64,000 nucleotides of DNA. It comes from Centropus unirufus. Taxonomy: Eukaryota; Chordata; Aves; Cuculiformes; Centropidae. The stretch lies in NCBI GenBank assembly GCA_013397695.1, contig VYZI01000012.1, positions 5,713,570 to 5,777,569 of the forward strand. Reading direction: 5' to 3'. Shown here in pieces: positions 49,728 to 62,835 of the stretch (positions within the stretch are counted from its first letter, which is position 1; each line of letters starts with the position of its first letter). Below the pieces are notes generated by a model, which saw nothing but the letters and a program-made list of their open reading frames with translations, ran no database searches and had not been told where the DNA came from. A program made the position numbers and the translations under genes.

Positions 49728-52700
49728 GTAAATTCTCTGGGTCAGTACAGCAGTTAGCTAAACGCATTCTTTCCCTATACTACCTGTAAAGATGCTGCCT
49801 TGAGAGTATCTGCATGGCTACAGTTTAAAGGTAAACCTCGAAGTTTGCAGATTCATGAGGCAAGGTGACCTGGTCTAGTATCTTACCCCTTCTAAAATCT
49901 TTTTCCTTTGCTCTCAGCTAACCACACCTAGGTCTTACTCTGCATCTGATCTAACCCTTGACAGACTCCTCTGAGAGCCCCTTCAACCTGCTCACCCAGC
50001 ATGGAAAGGGCAGGATTTTCTTGAGTTAATAAACGGAATTGTTACAAGTAAATATTTGATTAGTGCCATGGTTGGGACAAAGGGCAAGGATGGGACCATG
50101 ACAGAGAGCCAGGAATGGCATAAGAGAGGATGGAAGCAATCTTTCCCATTTTATTGGTTTTCTCAGATTCTTGTGAAACTGCACCATGCTACTGCTCTTA
50201 TTTGGGGGAAGGTGTGTTATAAAGGGGGAAAATAGGAAGGTTAATCAAGATAATGGGAAAATATTTTCTTGTTAAAGGGAAAACAAAAGGTAGTAGAAGA
50301 GCATGGCAAATGCTTTGGCTTTGTATGAGTGCTTCTTGTTTGCCCTGTTTATAGCAAACTTTATTTTTAAATAGGTGCCAAAATAATTAGGCCAGGTCTT
50401 TTCTCCAACTCAATGGCATTTGTGTGTGAGTCACATGATACCTTTGAAACATTTGTGTATTGAAGGATCAGAAAGCTGGCATAGCAATAAGGGAGAATGT
50501 GTACCCACATCCTTTTTGACAAGGGAGAGCACTGGAATGACAAGGAATCTCTGAATTGGTGTCTAATAGGTTCGGTTTCTCTATGTATGTATTCTTTTTC
50601 TATCTGGAAATGTTTACTGAAGGAATTTGAGCCTTCACTACATTAGTTCAGGATTTATGGATGGTCAGTATATTAGGCAGAGACACCGTGCAGCTTCGAG
50701 TATGTTCATGTTGCTCATTCAGAACACAGAGCACATTTGCAGTAAGCTGATGGGTTGGGGGCAGCATCACAGAAGCTTGCTGTGGAGCTAATAGAAGTAT
50801 TCAGGATAATTCAAATGTGATCCAGAAGCACTGGAAGTATTATAAAAATATTTTATAGAAACACGTAGTTTTCACTGTCCATGAAATCTTGCAAAATACA
50901 ACAGCCAAGCCCTGCTGTACAGAATTGTGGGAGCATGGCACACCGGAATGGGAAAGATAGAAAAAAAACTTGTGGTATCAGTTATGTGCAGTGCGCCTGG
51001 CCAAAACACAAAACATGCCACCTTTTGTACATAAAACTTGCCAGGGCTATGTTGAAGACTGTGAGCATCAAGAAAACAGAAAGAAACTTTTCCTGGAAGG
51101 TCAGATTCTTTTTCAGCTTTTCCACAGATTTTGCCCAATTGGCTGTCCCGATTTTTCAGCAGGTGCAGCACATTCTCAAGCTCTGGTATGCAGCAGAGTG
51201 TGCCTAAACCCCAGGGCACTATATTGCTTAAAGTTTTTGCTGCACAAGTTCTGTTCCGTGACACTTGACACATCCTTGCCCCCAGGACCTACCCTGTCTT
51301 ACTGTTGAAGGTGGTGCAGGATCAGTACTAGCCCTTTTTCAGTCAAAGTCTGTGCTCGTAATCTAAGGACAACAGGCAGAGGAAATATTCAGCAGTCTTG
51401 TGTCTCTAAGTTTATGACTCAGGCTTGAGACTGCGTGCAAGGAATTGCTTTATTTGGTATCCATTACCTACTCAAGTGCAGTGTCATTGTTAAAAGTGAA
51501 AGAATGATGTACTCGGTTCTTTTCTCCTTGTTTTTAAGAGTGAGGTATGTGTATCATACTCCTGTTAAACAAAGTCATACAAGGTTTTCCATGTTCTAGA
51601 TGTAACTTGGCAAAGGCTGAGGAATCCAGAGGTAAGACTGCTGTTGCAGACGTAATTAACTCCAGTGCCACTATGTGTAATCCAGCTGCACAGTTCCACG
51701 CAGGCCATCCAGTGCCTACCCAAATCCATGTAATGGGTTCAGGACGCTAGTTCAAGAGTTCTGATTTAGCATGGGGCTATGTAAATACCTCACAACATCT
51801 GAAAAAAATCTAAGAATGTAGAGTTTACAAGAAAGCAAAGGAGAAGTGGGTGCCCTAACTGCAACTGGATGAGAAATTACCCATGTAATATGGCATGAGA
51901 GTAATCACAGTAAAAGGATAATTATGATCCTCTGACCCACCACTGATTTGAAAAAGTATTGTGGCTGATGTTTTGGAATTCTTGAAAGAATCCTGTACAT
52001 CCTAAAACAATTCCTTCAATCAGATACCACATGCTTTAAAATTTAGGTTATTTAAAAGGTTTTTTCATTTGATTCAGTCTTGGGTTACTTTTTTAATTTA
52101 GGAGGAAAGAGCTCATTAACAAAGCAATCTTTTTATATTCTCCAGTTTTTCAGCTAGTGGCTCTTACAAGAGGTAAATCACATGAACATGCTCATATCCA
52201 CTGTGGAACTTGTAATCCACAGAGAGTTTTTGCAATAAATACATTTTTATTTTCTTCTGACTGCAGTCAGGATTGGAGCTGGTTAATATCAGCACACTGC
52301 ATGTGCTGCTGTGCTGTTATTAATTGGGAGTAGGAGTTACTGAACAAACTCGAAGCAGGGATTGTGCATTCAGTTTCATATGTTGCTCGCATGCACTAAT
52401 GATCAAAATGGAACACTTGGAATGCTGCATTTAAACTGAATCTGATGGGAAGGAGTAACTGGGGCAAACACTGCATTGCACCTCGCCTTGAATTTTCTGA
52501 AAAACATAAGAGGTCAACATTGAATATGAGGGACATCCTGATCCTTTTATCTGAGCCCACTGTATAGCAGGAAGGGGGGGAATTTACTTTTGCTTTTTGT
52601 GAATGCTTAAGGATCTGAGCATGCCCTGTCGAGCAGGATACAGAGCAGACTGCAGCTCTGTTCTGTGTCTGTTAAGGAAATGAGCCCCACCTCAGCTAAA

Positions 52701-55700
52701 ATGGGCAAAACATCCTTGGTAAACAGAGCATTGGGCAGAGCTTACACAATTAGCAATTACTCCATAAAACCCAGGCTGGCCGCTGCCCAAAACTTTTATC
52801 CTCCCACAACATTTTGTTTAGAAACTATTTTTATTTTTAAACCATAATACTCACTAGCAACTCCCATCCTGGAGGACATCAACTACTCTGACAGCCATCC
52901 CAACTCCTCCTGCTTAAACTGGGAACAGCAAATACCATCTCTTCTAACAGAAACAATGAAAAGTCAGTGACAAGTACTTAATGTCCTATACATCTTCATT
53001 AATGAAAAGGAAACAAATTGCTCCTACAATACTGTTTTGTTAAACTCTGTTCTGCACAAAGGATTCCTTACAGTCGTGACAATGCATTCTTCATGACAGA
53101 AAGTGAATATGTTGGAAAGCTGTCAATCAGGGAACAGGCTGAAGCCCCGAAAATCATCTCTGTCCTCAGACTGGATTCAAACTGTGTGCCAGAGGCAAAA
53201 AGTATTTTGCTGATTCCAGTTTATGTAAGCAAGATTATGCCCTAGTTTCCTTCTAACAATCAACCTCATTTTGTAATTTGACAAAAACTGAACCTTCAGC
53301 CCTCTGCTACTTCTGAAAATGGCTTAGAGCAGCTCTGGGAGGTGACAAATGACTGTTAGCAATATAACTGCTTGCTTGGTGACAGTTCTGGAGTTCAGAG
53401 TAGCTGGGTACTTTTCCAGAGTTGCTTGAAACAATGTTAACCACTGATGCTTCCCCAAATCAAGTACCTCCTATCTTTCCTACCAGGATATTCAGCTCTG
53501 CAATCCGCAGGCTTCCCAGCACTATTAACTGGCTGGTTGCACTGTAAGTCCAGTTATATTGCAGCCTCCTCTTGGAAACAGAAATGAAAGCACAATAGAA
53601 AAAAAGAAAAAAAAAAAAATATATATATATCAATAGGAAGTGATGTAGAGAAAGCATGAGGATAGAATTTACTTTTTTTTTTCATAATCCAGTTCTTTGG
53701 ATACACTGAATCAATGGGGCTATTTCAGCTCTGAGAATAAGGACTGTGCGCGAGAATACGTGCTTGAAATCCCAAGCTCTGCCAATTCATGCTGGCATGA
53801 CTAAAGACTTTCCTGCTTCCAGCTCTCTGCCTATTCTCCTGCTAGATCCTATCAGGCCAGTGGGAGGTGTGGCTAGCTAGACAATGTTCCTGTCCTAAGA
53901 AATTGAGCTTTGGTGTAACAGAACAAACTGCCATAAAGTTCAGTTTTCACTTTCCTGTGAGCTGCAGTTGCCGAAGGCTCTGATTCACGGTCCTTGATGG
54001 ATTTTGACTTCAGCAGCTGGAAAGGCTACCATCCCACTCCAACAAAAATTGTAATGAGAGCCTCCAATCAAATCACAGGCAGTTAAACTTTGTTCTGCAA
54101 AGCTGTGAGCAGCATGTTATCTATCAAAATCATTGCTTACATCCAAGGTCAGTAGCGTGAACTATTCAATGTGTATTTATACACATGTACACAGATGCTT
54201 CTAGACACACTGTTGGCAAATAACTGCCATCTTCCAGTGACTGATTTTTATATGGTTCTAAAATCAAGTTAGTTTTGTCATTGACTTTGTCAAATCCTGG
54301 ACTGACAGGTGCATCACTATGTTAAATGTGATTTATTGCATGTATGTTATAAAGGAAGTTGCTCTGAAGAATATTTATATTAATGATTTAAATGAGATCA
54401 CCTAGGCTTTTTTCTGAAGAATGGAGTAAAAAGTATATTTTTAATAGATCCAGTTCTGTGCTGGTGTGAGGAGTAATCTTGAGGTTTTGTGGGAATGTGG
54501 AAAAAAAAATAATTAGTTATGAGTTTGATTTAGAAAAATAATATAGGAACTATTTTTGGAGTGTAGTCTCCAAATTCCTGCCCTTTGGGTGTAAAACAGG
54601 CAAATGTCTGGATTTCCTGAATAAAAAATGATGCCAGTAGATAACAGCTTGAAATTATTTTGACTGCAGGCAGCAAATATATCTCATCACTATGGCTGCA
54701 AAAACAAACACCCACTAAAGAACTGTATCTGACACAGAGAAAATAATTAAAGGAAGTGGAATTATTTGCTGCCTGTGTTAAATACTTCACATTCCCTCAC
54801 ACAAATCAGTAGAAAAAGAGGGATGAACTCTGACCTTAATGTGGATATTCTGAGTCCTTGCCACTCCGACAGTATTAAGTAGGGTGAACATTACTTAAAA
54901 ATAGAAGGAAGCTTGTGATGTATCTTCCTACTCCATTCTATCCCAAATTTTTCATGATGGATTAGAGCAGGTTATAATCTTATCTCTGAATTTGGATTCA
55001 AGAGTATAGCTTTGCTTTTGAGTCAAAATAGAAAATAAGTTGATTTTTACCCCCAGTTGGGATGTTGCTAAAGGTAACTTCCCAAAAATCTTACTCTTAA
55101 GAGACAAGCTACACCAGCAATTGCAATACCCTTTCTTCTCCTCTCCTTCTGGAAAGATCCACTTTCTCTTAATAGCTCTGAAATGTGATGCACATCTATG
55201 GGATGTTCATCCCATTCTCTGTTAAGAAGATGCAATGATGAAATAATACTTTAAAAACTTGAAAATACTGTATAAATTCTTCTTTCAGAAACATGTGTTC
55301 CCTCCTCACAACCCATTATTTATTTGAAAAAACTACATCAGGAAGGCTGAAAGACATATGAATCCATATCAGTAGAAGACTTGACTGTAATAAAAGACTG
55401 ATAATATGCTTGTTATTCCAGACTATCTCACCCAAAGAAAAACGTTCTCTTACTTAACAGAGCTTACACTGAAGTGAAATGATATGTGCATTCTTACAAA
55501 GGTTTCATAGAATTAAGTAATACAATAATTCACTTCCAAAATCTGTCATCAGTTTATTTGGAATTAAAGGTATGTCCGATATTTGAATTGAAGTTCATGG
55601 ATATCTGTGAATTTTACAGCAAATATTTTCTAGCTGGGAAGGAGTGGGGACGGAGTTCTATTTTGCCTCTTCTAATGTATTTTACAACCAGAAGTTATGT

Positions 55701-57385
55701 TGAAACATTAACAATTTTCATACAGTTTCTGTTGAATCACGTAAATGCATTTCTTCCCTACTCAACTTCAAGACTGACATCATATAAAGGGAACTGTCCT
55801 GTATTCAGTTCCCTGGTCAGGTATAACTTGTACAGCCCTAGTTAAGCTTTACCCGCTTTAAAATGGACAGTCTATTTGAACAAAGAGTGAACAAAGGATT
55901 CACTGTGGAAACATCATTGCAATCAACAAAGAAAGAGGAAAGCTGCTAGCAACATTTCAAAGGTGGGTGCATACTCATTTCTCTTCAGACACAAGTTGGT
56001 CAGTGTTTTCTCGGTACAAATTTAAACCCTTCTCCTTGTTCAAAACTAGTAGCATGGTAAGGAGTAGAAAGGAGGTGGAAGTTATAAATAGCCTTTCTTA
56101 ATTACCCCCATCATCCAGACAATTGTTGACATGCTTCCCAAAACAGATTGGAAAACTGACCTGGGAATTAAGGATAAAGTGGGTCCTTACGCAGCAAGAG
56201 GAAAATAAATGCTGTTGTGTGTTTAGAACACATGGTGGGCCGTGTTCAGGCCTGATAATGGGGATTTCTTAAAAAGTTTGTTTCTTTGGGACTTTGCTGG
56301 GGGTTTCCTGCAGCTGTTATTACACTTCTGTGAGCATAATAACGTCTATTTCTTGTTATTGGTTGGGAAAAGTCAGTTGTGCGAGCATGGATTTGAACAC
56401 CTCTGTGGTGAGAAGGGAGTGCGGGGTGGCATTTCTTCTGTGGGTACAAATTCATCTTCTGATATCATTAGTAACAACTGCATGTATAACTGTGGAGCTG
56501 CTACAGAAGAAATGAAAGGCAACTTCATTATGTTTTCCTTTCCCTTCCTGAAGTCCAGCAGCTATACAATCTCTTCTGAAACATATGTATGCAACAATAG
56601 CAGCTAGCCTACCTCTATTTTCAATTCAAAAGGTACTGTTTGACTTAAAGCTGGACACAGCCAACAGACCTTTCCTTTAGGTCCCTTGTAGGATCCCTTC
56701 TTGAATCCTTTGAAAAAAATAACTTTTTTAAAACACCTTATCCCAAATTTCTACTTCTTTTGACAAAAGTTTGAGCAACACAGTGTTTATGTGCCTATGG
56801 GCGATGACAGTGACGGCAGTTTAATGGCAATTTAATGTGTGTGTTACTAATATCTCTGCAGGTGTCAATTAGAATTGAGCTGATGTACACTGCTGGTGAT
56901 AATAAAGGTATAAGTATCATTGCACCTAATCAATGGGTCCTTTGAAAACTGAGATCCTAAGGAAGATTAGAGAACAGGAAGGAAAAAAAAAAAGACAAAC
57001 ACAAACAAACCACACCTTTTATTTAAACTGTGTATTTACCAAACGGTCTCAACCCACTAGTAGAAGGTATATTGAGGAGATGAATTGGCAGAGACACATA
57101 GACAGCTGGTTTTGTCTGGCATACAGGTGTTTGACTTGGCTGCTTTCAGACTAGCTACCAGATGCCACATTTTTTGAGGGGATCACCTTGTTTAAGAAAA
57201 AGTGGCTCTCGTCCATTCCAATAGCACTCTCAGTGAATGAGCCAGAGTGGCTATTTTTCACTTCCTCCCTGTTCCCCTCTTTGACACAGTCCAAAAGCCT
57301 CATTCACCTTCTGCCAGAATAGGATTTAGATGGGAGAGAAAACAGCTTTTGCATAGTAGTGTGGTTTTGCTTTTTCTTGTAACAG
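49728..57385. other. Gene desert, middle part
   Basis: No protein family recognised. Open frames of up to 133 codons at 50,872-51,308, 55,486-55,845 and 56,242-56,607 have no familiar motif and no splice context I trust. Confidence 0.55.
53607..53629. repeat. A-run followed by (TA)n microsatellite
   Basis: An uninterrupted A run passes directly into (AT)n. This could be the tail of an old retroposed copy, but nothing recognisable precedes it. Confidence 0.7.
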
Positions 57386-57869
57386 AAACAGAAGATGAAG
57401 CAAACCCAGATATCACTGGTGTTCAATATTCAAACTATAATGTTTTGTCATTCTTCAGAGATACCCAAGATGAGCTAGTACATGACTGCAAGTATGCTGG
57501 CATTCAGTGATGTAAATTCTGTGGGTTTGTCCAGAAGTTTGACCAGAGAAATAGCTCTACAACATCAGCAAAGCCAGTTTGCTTGTTTTCCAAGTCATGG
57601 TGAGCCATACACTGGGGACAGATGGCACCCAAGAATCTTCAACAATGGTGTCAGATACACAGGAATGAAATGCTTCAACACTGAAAGTAAAATGCAGACC
57701 CGAGCATAAAGTTGGTGTTAATGTCCTTTTATTCTGATGCTAAGTGTTATTGCAGCTAGAAAGATCTGAGACTGCTGTTGAAGCTAAAATTCTCCTGTTA
57801 CATTTTTGACTGGTATTGCAACCTGACTTCCCGGTCAAGAGGAATCACTTGATTCCTTCTCAAACATCT

Positions 57870-58000
57870 TTCTTTCTTGTACGGAAGCAGATCTGTAAGA
57901 GGTTGTGCAACCTCCCTTAAATTCAGACAGAAATTTCTGATCATTGTAAAAGGACGGTAGTCAAATATTAATCTGACTGTTATCTTTAATCTATAAATAC
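57870..58000 (-). pseudogene. Possible Ty3/gypsy-type pol trace
   Basis: Within a 78-codon minus-strand frame (57798-58034) the segment YRPFTMIRNF followed by REVAQPLTDLL resembles the linker after the reverse transcriptase in Ty3/gypsy elements (YRRFIPNF, then IAxPLTDLL), with two short insertions. Upstream and downstream frames show no further pol motif and no LTRs were seen. It may be a very old retroelement scrap or chance. Confidence 0.25.
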
Positions 58001-58034
58001 AAATATAGAAAGTAATATTTTGTTCTTGCTCCAC

Positions 58035-61007
58035 AACAAAGGCTGGTTTTCATTACTTTAAGTTATAAACACTCAAAATGCTATTAAAATGTTCTTTCTA
58101 ATACTATGCTCTATGAATGCAAGTTGTGCAGTCAACTTCCTGAACAGTGCATTGAAAATGTAATTCTTACCTTCAGGATGCACTTAGTCTGAAGAGCGTG
58201 TTGCAAGCATCTGTATTTTGTGTTAAAGAAACCCACGTGAAGACTCAGCCTCTTAATTTAATTTTTTATCAAGAATTTCTGTTTGCACTAGATTGTAGCA
58301 GCAGCTTTATTCAGTTAGCAGGTAGTTTCTAATATGTGTGTTTTTTCTCTGTATGATGAAATACTCACATAAGTGAGCATTCTGTATATAAATAGGAAGT
58401 TAAGTCTTCAGTAAAGTTGTCAGACATTACAATTTCAAAAAAACAATACTGGACCACAGTGACATGCAGCCTTAAGTACTCTGTTTCACTGTATATCCTT
58501 GATCTTTTTAAAGGAATTCTTTATTTTTTATTTTATTTTTTTAGAAAGGAGGAGGTGTCAGATAACTGTAGAAAAAGGAATTTGTTTATTTTTGGGATGA
58601 GCAATCCTGCTATGCTATTTCCAAGCCAGCTTTAATGCAGCATGTTTTCATTATGTTTCTGAGAGATGGGGGAAAAAAAATTATGAAAATGCATGTAGAG
58701 CCAAGTAAGAGCAAAAATAAATTAAAAAAAAGAATCAAGAGAAACCTGTGTGTAAAGAAGCAAAGTGGGATAATGAAAATTTTAATGCAAATAAGTATCT
58801 GTGCCAGTCTACCTCTTAGACACTGCTCTGTTTCAACGGAAGTTCAGTTAGTAGAAACCCAGGGTTATTAAAACTAAGAAAAGAGAGTCATTCTTTGCAA
58901 GTAATAAGAATTTAACTGATGGAAGAAACAGGTCCTTGAGCTGTAGCAAGTTACATGAACATTAAATATAGTTTGAGAAGTCTGAAATCCTCCTTTAACT
59001 CTTAAAGACCTTGGTTTCTTCTGTCGATTCATAAAGCATGACAATTCTCCTGTTATGAAATGCATAACTTGGTGGATTTCTCCCAAAACTGCAATGCTGG
59101 GGTTTTTTTAAGTGTTCTGTATATTTATATTCCTTCCCATGTGTTATGATTTACTAAAATCTTACCACTTTATGATGTGTCTCAAGAAATGTTGCGGCAT
59201 CTCTTGACCTATTATGCAACAGCCCAGTAGTGCTGGCATATTTTGCTATGACACATCTGAGGTATTTCAGCTTCTGCCTTTAGAATAGTCTCATAGCTGC
59301 AAAGGAAATACGGTGTTTGCGTTGTACTTTAGACATCCATGGTGTTTTGTTTGAATTAATCAATCTGCATATATGCCATTCTTAGTTACAGCCATGTAAT
59401 TAAGCCATTGATTTTTGTGGATGTGGTAAATGTGAAGCTATTACATAGTGGCCTACAAATCCAGACCCGTCACTGGAATGCCATATTGAACCTGGATGAA
59501 GTGGTAAAGGTATTGTATAAATCTACTGGATATTTTTTGTATTGATTTTTGTGTAGTGGGTGTCTGTTAGAAATGAAATTTTTAAAATAATACTGTGGGT
59601 CTGGGAAAATGATCTCCCAAGTGAGTAGTGCCATTGTTAGGACAGGGGCCTGCCTCCAGAATGAATCCGCATGAGTGGCAAGAGTGAGAAAACCAGGAGC
59701 TCAAAATAATCGAAGGGTAATTGTCATTTGAAAGGCAAGTTGTAAAACTATTGGCACATTCTGTTCATAGGTGGTACTGGAAACTTATCCCAGCAAAGCC
59801 CTACATAAGAGCAGCATGCTGGAAGAGGCTAAGAAGAATCAGCTTCTCAACACAGTTGAGTACCTTGGAGGAGTTTGCAAGAACCTGTCATGGATGGAGC
59901 TTGTACTCTCAGCTTGAGGTAAATCATCGAAATTTGCTCCTGAACAGTCATTTTGCTGAGTGTGTCTAAATCATTTTATTGTAGTCATGCCGGTTAACAA
60001 GGTGACAGTCAGTGCAGCTTAAAACAGGGAGATCTTGAGCCCTTATCTCTGTGAGGCTGTTGTGGAAGAGAGAGTGTCTGCTCCACCCTCCCTCTCAGGG
60101 ACTCTGCAGCTCCCCATACATCCCTAACTGATGGCCGAGCGCCACAAGTTACACTTTTGAATGTGTCATTACTGCTGATTTACCATAGTGACTGATTTAT
60201 TATGCAAGTCTGTGGTTGCACTGTAATCAAAAATCCATACAGTTTGCTGGAGACAGGATAGGTTAACCAACATTAGCGTAGGGCGGATTTGACCCCTTAG
60301 ATGTTGTCTTGTCACCAAAAATATTTGGCTTTGCTTTAATATGCTACGCAGTAGATTGCCTTCTTATTGCAAGCAAAAAAACTATATTGAATTAAAAGAC
60401 CTTCTTGCAAACTAAACAAACTCAAAAGACTTAAAAGAGAGGAAAAAAAGGGCAGTTGTATAGAATGTGATGTCTGAAACGAGAGCCAAGTTAAAAATTA
60501 TTAGTTGTTTACTGGCCAAAGAAAACAAGTCTCTGTTAGACCTAACTTGCCTACTCCTCTCCTAAGGCTCATATACCAACACATGGGAGCCCTATGGTAG
60601 AAATTTACATTTAATTCTGTTTTGCTTTACTTGGCGACTGCATTCCCCCAACCTTACTGTTTTTCAGCATTCAATATTGCAATGCTGCAACTCAATTAAA
60701 GCTACAGTATTTTTACAGTACTAATAAAAGATAAAGTACTACAAAATATCACTTCCACTTAATGACATGTGGTATTATTCCCAGTGACTGGCTCGGAAGA
60801 AAAAGTTCCTTTACAATACATTTGACCCATGGAGATCTAACTTCATGTCTCCACAACAGATACATGAAAAATGTCATCATTAACTGACTGTTACAACTAT
60901 AATCTTAATTCTTGGGTTGGAATCCATTTATCAATGAACTTGTGCTAATACCTCATTTTCGTGTTTGTAATTTTGGGGGTAAAGTGATACGTGATTTGGT
61001 TTTCTTA
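58035..61007. other. Gene desert, right part
   Basis: Nothing recognised apart from simple A/T-rich stretches. Confidence 0.55.
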
Positions 61008-61170
61008 GAAAACAGGAATGGCCTTACAGCCCATGGGTCCATCTACTCTAGCATTCTGCCTCCAAAGTTGGAGAATTACAGAAAAATGTGTCACGATTCC
61101 TGGATGTGCAAAACAGAAATATCAAAAGCAGGTGTTAAACATTTTGCCATTGTGGGCCAATGTTAGACAT
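61008..61170 (-). mobile_element. Old CR1 LINE 3' end
   Basis: Read on the minus strand, GGAGGCAGAATGC, then TAGAGTAGATGGACCCATGG and AAGGCCATTCCTGTTTT match the 3' end of reptile and bird CR1 (GCTAGATGGACC, then TATGGCCATTCTTATG). A second block, ATTGGCCCACAATGGC at about 61,145-61,165, may be a shifted piece of the same tail. About 500 bp that I cannot fully explain separate it from the upstream CR1 part. Confidence 0.5.
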
Positions 61171-61679
61171 GTATGGTACTGAGCATATTTTCACCAATAG
61201 GCAGAAATCCTAGCAGCACAGGATCACCAATTTGTGCCTTATCAGGCAGAAGGATGCGAAGAATGGAAGAAATCATAGATATGGCCAAATGGGTAGACAA
61301 TAAATTGCATGAAGAGTTGAAGCAATGGGATAAAATCCAAGAGTGTTGAGAACATTTTTGCTTCAGGAGTTATATCACTGAATATCGTTGCATCCAGCGT
61401 CCGCGACAGAGACCTGTTGAAAAAACAAAAGTATCAGGGAAGAAGAAGCACTAAGCAAGAATATATACATCTGCCATGCACTCTCCTGTGTTTCACCTAT
61501 TTTTAGTTCAGGGGTTTTCCTTAACCTGTGGTGGTTTTCCTGTAGAGGAACTCTAAGGGATTTATTTTCCAGGTACTTCTTCATACTTGTCAGAAGCTCC
61601 ACATACTTCTTGCACCCGTGATGCCCTTTAAAAATGAGTTTCAGTATTTTGTCTTTTCATTAAGAAAATCTACATTTTT

Positions 61680-61940
61680 GAACGTGGCTCATTGTGTCTT
61701 CATTTGTTCAGGCCTGGTTCTTGTGCAGTCATTCTTAATCTAACCTCTTTATGTCATTGATGATTTTGCAGCCTTCTCCTCTTTGTCCATTCTGAAGATT
61801 CACAGCCTGCAGGGTGATTTTTCACATAAAGGGCTCTTAAGATTTTTTTATTGTTCTTGTTGCCTTTCTCAGGATATTTTCCAGTTCTAATATATCTTTC
61901 TTAAGATGAGGGGACCAGAATGGCACATAATATTTAGGAT
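61680..61940 (-). mobile_element. Old CR1 LINE fragment, upstream part
   Basis: The minus strand encodes a degraded YVPFWSPHLKKDILELEN block followed by RKATRTI, typical of the end of the CR1 reverse transcriptase (QFWSPHLKKD, then QKRATK). It then continues into untranslated CR1-like sequence with a recognisable CAAGAACCAGG stretch near 61,720. It probably belongs to the same insertion as the piece ending at 61,008. Confidence 0.65.
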
Positions 61941-62721
61941 GTTGATGATTCATGTATTTATGTGGTGGCAAATGTCTTGTTTTCATCTCTATGTATTCCT
62001 GATTCCTCTTTCTTAGGCTTTTCTATACAAATTTATTCTCACAAAAGAACTGGGCAAATTTCTTCTAAACTGTTCATTATATTCCAGAGGATGTTTCATG
62101 ATAGGGAAACCGGTTTTTCTAATAATAAGAAATAATAGGAATATAGGAATATTAGAAATAATAGGAAATAGGAAATATCTAATCAATTCTATAGGTTTTC
62201 TTCCATAACCTCTTTGCTACCATCTTGGTGAAATCATGCCTATTACCATTTCCTATGTCTTTTTATGTTTCTTCTTGCCCCATTTCTTTCAGACAAACCT
62301 AGTTTTTATCATATTAACTGGTTTAAATTAGATAGTCTTCACTGCAGTCACTTCAGACCATAACTATTCAAACTAGGTTCACCTAGTTAGCTTATTTAAG
62401 AGCAATAGTTTAAAGATGGAGTAAGGAGCTTGTCACGTAAATTTACTGAATTTCAACAGCAAATCATAGCATTGACTAAAGGCCAGCCCTTAGCAAACTA
62501 ATTCAGGACTGGTTTGGGGTACGTCTACATTATGCCTTGAATGTATACTTGGATAGATTTTATGTAGTTCTTTGAAAGTCTGGTCTCCATTTTAAAAAGT
62601 TCACATTATTTTAGTTGTGAAAACAAAAAAAAATGATCTGGTATTTACCTTGCTCCTTCTCATGGCAAACATCTCAAATTGAAATAATTTCTGCATCGTA
62701 GTGACTCATTCAATCAGAGAA

Positions 62722-62835
62722 ACCTAAAGTACTTTACCCGCATGAATGTTTTAACCATCACAATTCTTCTGTGAATCACTTAAGTGTTATTAACCTCACT
62801 TTACAGCTGAAGAACACAGAGATAAAAGGGACTAG
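62722..62835 (+). repeat. Ancient MIR/L2-like relic
   Basis: AAAGTACTTTAC, then ACCATCACAATTCTTCTGTGA, then TTATTAACCTCACTTTACAG and GAACACAGAGA follow, in order, the widely shared MIR/L2 3' pattern (fewer bases than listed are exact matches). It is very diverged and was recognised by pattern only. Confidence 0.45.

Noticed and set aside
55486..56607. Two open frames of 119 and 121 codons
   Set aside because: Composition follows the local base content and no domain was recognised.
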